64,000 nucleotides of DNA from Cyanophora paradoxa (lineage: Eukaryota; Glaucocystophyceae; Cyanophorales; Cyanophoraceae), in NCBI GenBank assembly GCA_004431415.1, contig QPMI01000218.1, positions 1 through 64,000 on the forward strand, read 5' to 3'. The notes beneath the pieces are model-generated. The model had not been told where the DNA came from. It made no database searches and saw nothing but the letters and a program-made list of their open reading frames with translations. The position numbers and the translations under genes are program-made. This document shows, piece by piece, positions 54,728-63,586 of the stretch; position 1 is the first letter of the stretch; the number at the start of each line of letters is the position of its first letter.

Positions 54728-54991
54728 TTTATGATTTTAAAATGAGATTTGTATTTTTTAAAGCAAGTTTGTGCATGAGCAAGCATGCCGAAAATGCCCA
54801 CCTGCACAAACTTGCGAGATCAAGGTAAGCCCCATCGACAAAGTACGACGATAGACCACGTTAAAATAAACTCGCGCCCCGCCCACTATGCAAGATACAT
54901 GCCTTTCTTATGCATGATCTATGAAAAATAACAATAAACCCAGTCGTCAGACAAGCTGCCTTGGCTGCGCCTCTCTCATTCTTCGAATTCT

Positions 54992-55255
54992 TTACATAGG
55001 AGCACTCACAGTAATTTCGCTTGCCTTTCGAACAGTCCCCCTTGCAAACGCTTGCTCTACAATCGCTTCCTTTGTGAGTGGAATCGGAATTCCAGCGGCA
55101 ATACACGATTTAACTTCTTTGTCCACAATCTCATCAATCGCAATTCTCGCCCTATTATGAGCCGCATTATCAATATATTCCTGAACAGAGAAGGCACAGT
55201 ATTCCATTCCCAGTTTTTCAGTATCAGTTAAGACAACTTCATAGACATTCGACAT
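54992..55255 (-). CDS. Small phage-like protein of unknown function
   Basis: An 87-residue acidic protein, MSNVYEVVLTDTEKLGMEYC, continues with QEYIDNAAHNRARIAIDEIV and GIPIPLTKEAIVEQAF. Short proteins of this style, usually annotated only as hypothetical, are found in phages near tail-fibre genes; that comparison is from memory and not a search result. It lies 28 bp beyond the C1q-like gene on the same strand and could be co-transcribed with the fibre genes. Confidence 0.65.
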   Translation of the reverse strand: MSNVYEVVLTDTEKLGMEYCAFSVQEYIDNAAHNRARIAIDEIVDKEVKSCIAAGIPIPLTKEAIVEQAFARGTVRKASEITVSAPM

Positions 55256-55282
55256 TGTTCTATCTAAGAGTGAGATTAAATT

Positions 55283-56272
55283 TTAAGCCAAAGCAGAAAT
55301 CAAGTAACCTTTAATTTGCAGGCTCCTACTATAATAGCCTCTCGCGTTTAATACTCGACTAAATTGTAGGTAGTCTGTTGTCGAGTTTATTTGCACAAGA
55401 AATGTATTAGATATCACTATAAATTGGTCTCCGGAGGTCACCAAATCATTATAAAGGTAGAAGCCATCATTGGCTAAACTGGCTCCATTTTGCAATAAGG
55501 AAATTTGTAATGCACCGGCAGTTGATGTTACTTTTGTGGATAATGAAATAGAAATAAGATACACCCCTTTTACAGGTGGGTTGAACTTTCCACTACTTGC
55601 ATTGAATGTGTTCCCAATATTATTCATTACAGCCAGAGAATCGCCAATATCTGTGCTAATAATACCAGTTCTTGTGACGGTATCTAGGGAATCTCCTCTT
55701 ACATTGAATGCAACAAAATTGTCTTGATAAAGATACCCAGAATTTATTTTCAGACCACTTGCACTTACAGTAGCCATTGTTGTTCCATTTCGCTTTATTA
55801 ATATGTCCGAGTTAGCCCCACTATCAACAGTAGTCGTTTTAACTGTCCCAAAAGATCCAGCGGTAAGGCTTCCAGTAATTGTCGCATTTCCAGTTATTGT
55901 TGCACTCCCATTCACACTCAGTCCAGTCCCGATCCAGGCACCACCACTAACTACTTGAAAAGCCGCTGATTTCCTATCAGCCGGATTAAAAGCTGTTTTA
56001 TAATCCGCTTGACCTTCATATAGATTATCTTTGGTGATTAGATCCCCTGTTTTTGCGGGTCGATTCGATACGATCAGTTCAGTAGCTTTAACGAGTCCAC
56101 CAGCCTTGTCGGCTCTGAGTTCTTTGACTCTAAGAATGGAGGTCTCATTGAAAGAATCGGATTTTGCTGTTTCAGTCGAAGGGAATGACTCGTTTAGATC
56201 ATAAACAGTGTGTTGCACGTTATGGACAGCACTGGCTGATAAGGAAAACACAGGCGTGAACACAGTCGACAT
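55283..56272 (-). CDS. Fibre-type protein with C-terminal C1q/TNF-like domain
   Basis: The protein has 329 residues. The N-terminal half is repetitive and beta-rich, like viral fibre shafts (GSATITGNATITGSLTAGSF, then VDSGANSDILIKRNG). The last ~140 residues follow the C1q pattern: FVAFNVRGDSLDTV, FNASSGKFNPPVKGVYLISI, SLLQNGASLANDGFYLY, and a final hydrophobic strand SLQIKGYLISALA. C1q-like heads form trimers, and such heads occur at the tips of phage and algal-virus fibres. Likely role: attachment to the host surface. Confidence 0.75.
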   Translation of the reverse strand: MSTVFTPVFSLSASAVHNVQHTVYDLNESFPSTETAKSDSFNETSILRVKELRADKAGGLVKATELIVSNRPAKTGDLITKDNLYEGQADYKTAFNPADRKSAAFQVVSGGAWIGTGLSVNGSATITGNATITGSLTAGSFGTVKTTTVDSGANSDILIKRNGTTMATVSASGLKINSGYLYQDNFVAFNVRGDSLDTVTRTGIISTDIGDSLAVMNNIGNTFNASSGKFNPPVKGVYLISISLSTKVTSTAGALQISLLQNGASLANDGFYLYNDLVTSGDQFIVISNTFLVQINSTTDYLQFSRVLNARGYYSRSLQIKGYLISALA

Positions 56273-56327
56273 CTTTTGATTGTTCTTTATTATTACGTGA
56301 GAATATTATTATTATTACGTGAGAATA

Positions 56328-59300
56328 TTATGCTACCATCTTCCCTGTTGCTATATAACTCATTTGATAGTGGAAAAGTCCAATGCTTTCATTGAATGCA
56401 TGTTCTGCCGAAATTGTTGCATGAATAGTAAATGTTGTTGTTGTGGAACTTGTGACACCATATACCAATACATATGAACCACCATTATATCCTTGTATCA
56501 GATTGAGAACCACTTCTGGGGCTTCCGCAAATGCTTTCGGGAATGTGACAACCTGTGGAAATCCCCAATGACCCGGACCTGTGATTGTCAAAGATTTTGA
56601 GAATTTCCCTGTTTGTATATACTGGTCTTTATTGACACGCTGTTCTGAAACAAGTTTTGCGATCTTTGTATTATCTGTTTCATCCATTGCATAATATGCT
56701 CTTGCGTAAGCATTTCCCCGACATAATAACGTTTTATCGTATATATTTGCGGAATTGTGGAAAAACCATTGTTCTAAATAAAGTGGCGCATTCGGTTGGT
56801 AAATTTGACCGGATCCCACATACATGGTGTTATTGGCTGTAATTGTATTCGCTACAAATGGGTCTAAGGTTGGGAAATCCGTGATTTCCGATTTTGTGTG
56901 AGTATGGGCGAAGTCTGTTATATTTGCCTTTGTGTGACTATGTGCGAAATCTGTGATATCTGCTTTAAAATGAGAGTGAGGACCGACAGTCGTAGAAGCT
57001 GTTGGCTTCCCGTATATATTATTCCAATGGAGGAAACCACTGTGTGACGATATAGCGGGGTTTTTGCTCCAACCAACAGTAATCGGACCTGGAAGATAAA
57101 TTCTTCCTATTTGTCCTTGAACACCAACTTTAACAAGTCCTTCACAATTTATTGCAACAAACTGTTTAAAATCTCTCACAGGATTAATTCCAGGAGCATA
57201 GGCATTTACTCGTAAACGAGTATAAGTATTGTTTGATGGTTCAATTCCAACAACATCAAAGTATCTACTGTCATACTGACACGTATAATAGATATAACAT
57301 GATTTCATGTCTGTTGGAACAGTCCAATACATCTTACAGCTACTACAATCATCATCACCATCAATCCATGTGTTTGCCCAAGTGCTTGTGTCACCTACAA
57401 GTGGTTGCCCAAAATAATCTCTCCAATCTCCTGTGCGGTCTGTGGAAATACCACTTGTAGCGTCAAAATCAGTTGGTGAAGTGTATGTTGGTGTATTTAT
57501 CAGATCATCATAGTTTCCAGTTGTTGCCACAGTCGCAAATGTCGGGAAGTCTGTAATTTGAGACTTTGTGTGGGTATGGGCAAAATCTGTTATTTCTGAC
57601 TTTGTGTGAGTGTGTGAAAAATCTGTAATCTCTGACTTTGTGTGAGTGTGTGGATCAGGTGGGAAGGTTAATGGTCGAACATTGTGAACATTGGGTAATT
57701 CAATGCGACTAATTGGAGTGTTTGGATCTAATACATATTCAGCACCAAGGTGGACAACAGGAAATGTTTGATCATTCGGAGTAGTAACAAAGAAATTAGA
57801 AGCATGCACATCACCTGCAATTGTTCCACCTGTTAGTGGTAAATAATCATGATCGTGTGAATCAGGTGGATAGGTCGATGGGGGATTGACGATATGCTCC
57901 CAGAAATGCTTGTGAACATTGGGTAATTCAAGACGACTAAATGGGGTGTTTGGATCTAAAACATATTCAGCACCAAGGTGGACAACAGGGAATGACTGAT
58001 CATTCGGAGTGTCCACAAAGAAATTCGGAGCATGCACATCACCTGTGAGAGTCCCGCCTGTAAGGGGTAAATAATTCCCAAGAGCCGACGTTAATTCGGT
58101 ATCTGTAACATAATCTTCAAGAATTGCTGCAAGTTCTGTATCATCTACATAGTTTTTGCTTTCGAGGTAATCATCTGTTACCACACCTGAAAGGGTTGTA
58201 TTGTGTAAGTTTTTCGCCGCCATTCTCTGATTGACTTCTAAGGCGCCTCCTGTTGTTGTTTTAATCCATGCAATCTCGCATTTTCCGTGATCATCTGTGG
58301 GTTGTCCCACAACAGGAAGATAGTTTACAACTTTCTCCCTTGTGAAAACTATCTTAGGTCTTGCTCCATCATATGCACTTTGATCTGTTACATTTACTTG
58401 TATTGCTGCTGAAAAATCCGCTTCTTGTCCTATTTCTCCTGGGTGATAATTCGTAACATAGATACTGGGGAAAGTATCATTTACGCCTACATTGAAATCG
58501 CCACTATAAACTCCATTTACGATTGGATCCCGTGGTAATCTTACAGCAAGAGTTCCCACCATCGGTGTGCCTGTTTCACCTGTAAACGACCCATTGAGAT
58601 TTACGTAATGATCATTCAAAAATAGCCTTTCAGGTGTATTAATCGATTGGTAAAGTGTGACCCCATTAAAAACGTTTCCGATTGCATTCAATTGCGCAAA
58701 AACTGGCTGCTCATCTATTTCATCCCATGGGTGCCTGTGGTTACTATTAGTAATCTCTGAGTAATCATGTGTGTGTTTTCCCGGTGGGAAGGTGGATGGG
58801 GGATTTGTGATATGCTCCCATAAATGAGTGTGGGCGAAATCTGTTATTTGATCTTTTGTGTGAGTGTGGGCAAAATCTGTAATATCTGCTTTTGTGTGTT
58901 TTTGCTTTGCTAACCAATCTAAAACAACATTCGATGTCGGGTGATTTGGTAGGTTTGCTTCAATCTTCACAGTGAGATAATCGACTATTACATTACTTCC
59001 ATTAATATTACTTGCCCATAGGTTACTGCTGTAAATGTTACTGGCATAAATGTTACTGGCATAAATGTTACTTGTAACTGTAAGGTTTGATGAAATTGTA
59101 AGATTAGATGAAATAACACCACCTTTGAGAGACAAGTAATCATGAGTGTGTGGATCAGGTGGGAAGGTTAATGGTCGATTGGTGATATGCTCCCACAAAT
59201 GCTCGTGAGAACTGGGTGGATAGGTTAATGGGGCATTGGTGATATGTTCCCACAAATGCTTGTGAGAATTGGGTAGTTCGATTCGACTAATTGGGGTGTT

Positions 59301-59783
59301 GTCGCCCAATATAAATTCGGCACCTGTATGCACGACCGGATTTCTTTGGATATACATATTGGATGCACCTATTACAGGTGCTATTATGGGCACATCCGAA
59401 TTAACGAGATTGCAAGTGATGGAGAAAATGGTTTTAGGGGCGAATAGATTGCAATCAAAGGTCACAGTAGCTGGATCAATAGTAGGATCGACATTTGAAC
59501 AGATCTGAAACATCCACCCTCCCACACAGTTGCAATTTAGATTTCGAAAGGCTGTTCCTGCCATTGCATCCACATAGCCTATCCCATTTGCTATGTCATA
59601 TATGTGACCAAACTCGTAACCAAAAATGTCATTCCACAGGTTGGAAGCCATAGCTCCCATCACATACCCTTTTAGATCTACTATCAGGTCATTGGATTCA
59701 CTGGGTATATTGGCGTGGGTTATATAAAAATTATTATCCAATACAGCATTCTTTATTGTCGTTTCTACTATGGGTTCAGTCAT
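56328..59783 (-). CDS. Giant tail-fibre-like protein with His-triad repeats and H-type lectin domain
   Basis: The protein has 1,151 residues. Repeats of the phage fibre type recur: HLWEHITNRPLTFPPDPHTH, ADITDFAHTHTKDQITDFAH and NVHKHFWEHIVNPPSTYPPD. In T4-like fibres, HxH pairs of this kind coordinate metal along the trimeric needle. A SNIYASNIYASNIYSSNLWA segment (residues ~235-260) is a shaft repeat. The C-terminus has an H-type lectin pattern: GHWGFPQVVTFPKAFAEAPE, VTSSTTTTFTIHATIS and FHYQMSYIATGK. It is probably a trimeric, sugar-binding attachment fibre. The ATG at 59783 lies 37 bp downstream of the stop of the next fibre gene, so the two are likely co-expressed. Confidence 0.8.
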   Translation of the reverse strand: MTEPIVETTIKNAVLDNNFYITHANIPSESNDLIVDLKGYVMGAMASNLWNDIFGYEFGHIYDIANGIGYVDAMAGTAFRNLNCNCVGGWMFQICSNVDPTIDPATVTFDCNLFAPKTIFSITCNLVNSDVPIIAPVIGASNMYIQRNPVVHTGAEFILGDNTPISRIELPNSHKHLWEHITNAPLTYPPSSHEHLWEHITNRPLTFPPDPHTHDYLSLKGGVISSNLTISSNLTVTSNIYASNIYASNIYSSNLWASNINGSNVIVDYLTVKIEANLPNHPTSNVVLDWLAKQKHTKADITDFAHTHTKDQITDFAHTHLWEHITNPPSTFPPGKHTHDYSEITNSNHRHPWDEIDEQPVFAQLNAIGNVFNGVTLYQSINTPERLFLNDHYVNLNGSFTGETGTPMVGTLAVRLPRDPIVNGVYSGDFNVGVNDTFPSIYVTNYHPGEIGQEADFSAAIQVNVTDQSAYDGARPKIVFTREKVVNYLPVVGQPTDDHGKCEIAWIKTTTGGALEVNQRMAAKNLHNTTLSGVVTDDYLESKNYVDDTELAAILEDYVTDTELTSALGNYLPLTGGTLTGDVHAPNFFVDTPNDQSFPVVHLGAEYVLDPNTPFSRLELPNVHKHFWEHIVNPPSTYPPDSHDHDYLPLTGGTIAGDVHASNFFVTTPNDQTFPVVHLGAEYVLDPNTPISRIELPNVHNVRPLTFPPDPHTHTKSEITDFSHTHTKSEITDFAHTHTKSQITDFPTFATVATTGNYDDLINTPTYTSPTDFDATSGISTDRTGDWRDYFGQPLVGDTSTWANTWIDGDDDCSSCKMYWTVPTDMKSCYIYYTCQYDSRYFDVVGIEPSNNTYTRLRVNAYAPGINPVRDFKQFVAINCEGLVKVGVQGQIGRIYLPGPITVGWSKNPAISSHSGFLHWNNIYGKPTASTTVGPHSHFKADITDFAHSHTKANITDFAHTHTKSEITDFPTLDPFVANTITANNTMYVGSGQIYQPNAPLYLEQWFFHNSANIYDKTLLCRGNAYARAYYAMDETDNTKIAKLVSEQRVNKDQYIQTGKFSKSLTITGPGHWGFPQVVTFPKAFAEAPEVVLNLIQGYNGGSYVLVYGVTSSTTTTFTIHATISAEHAFNESIGLFHYQMSYIATGKMVA

Positions 59784-59820
59784 TATACTCTATTATGGAA
59801 TACTACAAAAATTAAGGTTG

Positions 59821-62800
59821 TTACATAACGTTTGGAACATGTTCATATATTCTCCCTTCTCGTTGTGCAATTTCCGCCATAAAGTCTGCATTATCTTTTA
59901 TTATTGATTCAGCCATTTGTTGTGCTCGTGATTTTTTGGGTGCTGCCCTACTTGCTGGTGGTTGATCAGTTCTCACAACACTAAGACCATGCCCCTCGGC
60001 TGACCTCACCTCTAACCCCACATCTCCTTCGGCTGTTTGGGTCACATTAAGCTCTGGTGTTGAGTATTTATTACCTGCACCTGCAATGGTTCTGTCTATG
60101 CATGCAAAACATAAAGCTCGGAATTTGTATGCAAGCACAAGTCCTCCAACACCGAGAATCGGCAAGAGAATGAGAAGCACTAACGTCCCGGGATCCATTC
60201 CTGGCGATCCGACTGGATTTGTAGGATTACTGGGATTATTAGGTGTCGTGTTTGGATCTGGATCAGTTGTAGGGGGATCTTTTGAATCGGGATCTGGGTT
60301 AGGCTGGTTCGGATTGGGATCGTTTGGTGGCGGCTCTGTCGACCCTGCTAATGATGTCGGCGCTGTGTATGCATTTGCAAACACGATGGGAGCCGTCGCT
60401 GGATTTCCTGTGGAGGATCCTGAGATTGCACCATAGGTATCTGCGAGATATTTGTATAATTCCTGTGTTACAGGCGGATTGCTCACAGATCGACACACCC
60501 AAATATTGCATGTGGTATCATAGACCGTGTCCCTGATAAAGGGCGGTAGAGCCGTCCCACTGAATGACTCAAAGAGTCCATTTCGCGATAGCAATCGATG
60601 CCCTGCATCACAATTTCCACCCTCGAAATATTTGGTAGCCGAAATTGCACCTTGCACATAAATATTGCATGTTGAGTGCAATCCAATGTTATCAAGGTTA
60701 GGAGTGTATCTGTCATCGAGCCGGACAGTGCACACCCATGGGGAAGCGGTTTTAATATATTTCTTATCGCCCACTTCGATTACATCTGTATTTGGGTGGC
60801 TGTCAAGCTGAGTCCAAACAGCATCATATCTGAAAGTGTAATAAACTAAGAGACCATCTGTGGACGATGTGAAAGCAAAGAAGGTCATAAAGTCCGTGGA
60901 TCCAAAGAAGTCAGCATTGGTCGATGTTAGGGTGACTCTGGGATAGCTCATATCCACAGTCTCAGAAGGATATGGAATATAAGAGGTGTAATTGCGATTG
61001 AACAGGTAATAGTGAAATCCATCTGAGACATTCGAGTGAGTGGGCAAGGTGACTGTTAAGGTCTTACTGCGATTTTCAAACGTGTTTTGTATGACAATAT
61101 TGCAAGTATTAATATATCGAGAATCGAAAAAGTAATTATTTGTGACACTGTTATTGATCAGAGTCGCATTGGTTCCATTAAATACGAAATTCTGCCCATT
61201 TATTCTCGTAGTATGGAGGTCGGTCACATCGAGAGGATACCTTATTTTCAAGCGGTCTTCGGGGTCAAATCGCGGAATAGTTCCTGTTGCCTTCCAATTG
61301 ATAGTAAAGGGAGGAGAAAGGGACACAGGTGGGATCGCTGAAAGATTAAATTTCGCAAAATACAACCCAACAGGATATGCTGTAAGAGCATATGTCACTG
61401 TTGCATTTCCGACAAGTGTGAAGCCGGTGGTTGTTATGTTAGTTGCAACAAATGGGGAGTAGCCGGCTGGTGCATTGTTAATAGAGGTGGTCGACCCATT
61501 ATTGATCACATACAAATTCGTGTCAGTTATTTCAATAGTTGGAGGGGAAACAAATGGTGTCTCAAATGTGAAATTAAAATTCGCTGGAACCGCTGCAAGG
61601 TATCTATATGTTGTTGCTGATATCTCGGATGCCTGGAATACTTTGCTTCCCCTCTGCACTACATTACTGGTGTCTTTCACATTGTGATAGGATATACTGG
61701 GAGTCGGGGAGAGCACCAACGAAATAGCATCTGGTAAATCAGACTTTGTAATATACAGCTCTTTAAGATACTCCTTTTTGAAAGGGGCGGTCAGATCTCC
61801 AATAGTAGCCGATGACCCTGCGACCACAATATTACAGGTGTTTGCATTCAAAGTATAAACTGTGTTCCACCTCAAAGAATTCGCCCCAAGATCGAAATTC
61901 TGTGAGAAGGGCACGATATTGCTACCTTGTAAATCTCGGTAAACCTTCACTCTGGGTTTGCTATCGAATTCAGGGGTGATATAATTGATGTTAAGAGTGA
62001 AACTAATAGTAGCTTCGGAACTCAATGAGTTGTTTCGGATGATAAGTAAATTGTATGTCTCGTTAATGACAAACGAAACCTGAAACCCTGTGGAGGTGAC
62101 ATTTTGGATAAATGCTTTATTAGATTCATTATTGTTATAGATAGGATTATAATAAGTAGTGTGATCCACCAATGAAACAGTGGGTATATTCGTCTCGAAA
62201 CCTGTGACACCCAACTGATCCCAAGTGAATGTATATGTAGGTTTGCCTACGTAAGCGACATAGACCCCATTTGCGAGCTGCTGAGGGTATCCCTCGACAG
62301 TGTAGGTCTCAGTTTGCGAAACCGAGCGGGAAAGGTTACTATTATAGTCGGTGTAGCTGATCAGTGCATTATCATTGGTAAGAATCTGATTAGGTCGGAG
62401 TGAGTGATTTAATGGAAGGATTAAATTGGAGGCAAACATGGAAACTCCATGCACCTCTGACCATCTCAGATTCGAGAGACCAATTCGGTATGCGTTATCA
62501 ATAGAAGGGTAAATGTTCCTTTTTGAGAGAATATGAGCCAGAGAAATTGCCAGCGCTCCATCTGCTGCAAACAGAGCATTAATTTCCGACTGCAAAGCGG
62601 CTATTTCGGTGGTGTGGGTCGTGAGGGTTCCATCCTGGCTGGAATCTTTGGTGTTCTTGCTCCTCTCGAACTCCAAAAACGCCTTTACGATGTCCTTGCC
62701 TAAAAGATCGTTTATATTGTCTCTGGTAATGTAAACATGATCTGTTCTCAGTGCCTGTTTCTCTGTGGTAAAAGCCGGAATCTCCTCTGCAAATGATATA

Positions 62801-63543
62801 GTCGTTTTATCAAGTGCTAAGGATCTCACATTCGGAGCATTGGCGCCAATTATATCCACAACGTTCCCATTTTCGACAATTTCTAAGGTCGGTTTCGCGG
62901 GGTCTAATGTGAAAACACCCTCTGTTATCTGGGGAACCGATTCGCTCTTCTGAATCACAAAGGATTCGATGTTTAGGTTACAGGTTGCGACATTGGTGGC
63001 GAAAAACGACTCGGAGTTGAGCGAGTTTACATTTAGGGTATCCGTAGTGATGTTACTTGCTGTAATGTTACTCGTCGTAAGATTACCTGCTGAGAGATCA
63101 TGGACGACCTCTACCTTTGTTTTCCGTGTGGATACTCCCGCTATAAGTGTGCTATTATCCACGATTCTCATAGCTGCATTTTGGAAACCGCTCTCATCTT
63201 GAATGAAGAAGTTTAAGCGACCTCTATCGAATGCTTTTGGGATGTTCCTACGATTATATCGCACCGTTTTCGGTAGCTGGCGGGTTGCCTGAATGCTGGC
63301 GACTCTGTTTCGTTCGTTATCATCAAGTAAAAAGTCGATTCCAAGTTTATGATCCCCTTTCTCGACGTTCATTAACTGCAAAGCTGCGGGTCTGCTCGGT
63401 GTCCCACTGACTGGATCTTCGCGGTCTGCATTGTAGTTTATTCTCAGAGACCCGCGAATTTCAGTGTTTACCTGATCAGTGTCCTCTATCTGAGTGGTCG
63501 AATTAATAACTCGTGCATCTGGTCGCGGATTCAGGAACGACAT
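59821..63543 (-). CDS. Giant fibre/spike protein with C-terminal membrane anchor
   Basis: The protein has about 1,240 residues from ATG 63543 (MSFLNPRPDARVINS). The frame is open upstream, but that part would overlap the divergent patatin gene. Shaft-like repeats include GNLTTSNITASNITTDTLNV, and TCNI recurs at many strand starts (ATCNLNI, NTCNIVIQ, STCNIYVQ, TTCNIWV). Two H-type-lectin-like segments are suggested by FVSPPTIEI with NITTTGFTL and NVTSTGFQVSFVIN. Near the end a Pro/Asn/Asp-rich stalk (PNDPNPNQPNPDPDSKDPP) precedes a TM helix, TLVLLILLPILGVGGLVLAY, and a ~120-residue cytoplasmic or virion-internal tail ending EHVPNVM. It looks like a membrane-anchored virion spike; no close family is recognised. 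Confidence 0.75.
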   Translation of the reverse strand: MSFLNPRPDARVINSTTQIEDTDQVNTEIRGSLRINYNADREDPVSGTPSRPAALQLMNVEKGDHKLGIDFLLDDNERNRVASIQATRQLPKTVRYNRRNIPKAFDRGRLNFFIQDESGFQNAAMRIVDNSTLIAGVSTRKTKVEVVHDLSAGNLTTSNITASNITTDTLNVNSLNSESFFATNVATCNLNIESFVIQKSESVPQITEGVFTLDPAKPTLEIVENGNVVDIIGANAPNVRSLALDKTTISFAEEIPAFTTEKQALRTDHVYITRDNINDLLGKDIVKAFLEFERSKNTKDSSQDGTLTTHTTEIAALQSEINALFAADGALAISLAHILSKRNIYPSIDNAYRIGLSNLRWSEVHGVSMFASNLILPLNHSLRPNQILTNDNALISYTDYNSNLSRSVSQTETYTVEGYPQQLANGVYVAYVGKPTYTFTWDQLGVTGFETNIPTVSLVDHTTYYNPIYNNNESNKAFIQNVTSTGFQVSFVINETYNLLIIRNNSLSSEATISFTLNINYITPEFDSKPRVKVYRDLQGSNIVPFSQNFDLGANSLRWNTVYTLNANTCNIVVAGSSATIGDLTAPFKKEYLKELYITKSDLPDAISLVLSPTPSISYHNVKDTSNVVQRGSKVFQASEISATTYRYLAAVPANFNFTFETPFVSPPTIEITDTNLYVINNGSTTSINNAPAGYSPFVATNITTTGFTLVGNATVTYALTAYPVGLYFAKFNLSAIPPVSLSPPFTINWKATGTIPRFDPEDRLKIRYPLDVTDLHTTRINGQNFVFNGTNATLINNSVTNNYFFDSRYINTCNIVIQNTFENRSKTLTVTLPTHSNVSDGFHYYLFNRNYTSYIPYPSETVDMSYPRVTLTSTNADFFGSTDFMTFFAFTSSTDGLLVYYTFRYDAVWTQLDSHPNTDVIEVGDKKYIKTASPWVCTVRLDDRYTPNLDNIGLHSTCNIYVQGAISATKYFEGGNCDAGHRLLSRNGLFESFSGTALPPFIRDTVYDTTCNIWVCRSVSNPPVTQELYKYLADTYGAISGSSTGNPATAPIVFANAYTAPTSLAGSTEPPPNDPNPNQPNPDPDSKDPPTTDPDPNTTPNNPSNPTNPVGSPGMDPGTLVLLILLPILGVGGLVLAYKFRALCFACIDRTIAGAGNKYSTPELNVTQTAEGDVGLEVRSAEGHGLSVVRTDQPPASRAAPKKSRAQQMAESIIKDNADFMAEIAQREGRIYEHVPNVM

Positions 63544-63586
63544 CCTCTTTATAAACAAAGAAGATATATAAGAAGTATATAAGATA
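63544..63586. promoter_or_regulatory. Divergent AT-rich promoter, spike and patatin genes
   Basis: The 43-bp gap between the divergent ATGs contains TATA-like elements for both directions (TATATAA and TATAAG toward patatin, TATAAA toward the spike). Very compact divergent promoters are typical of viral genomes. Confidence 0.55.
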
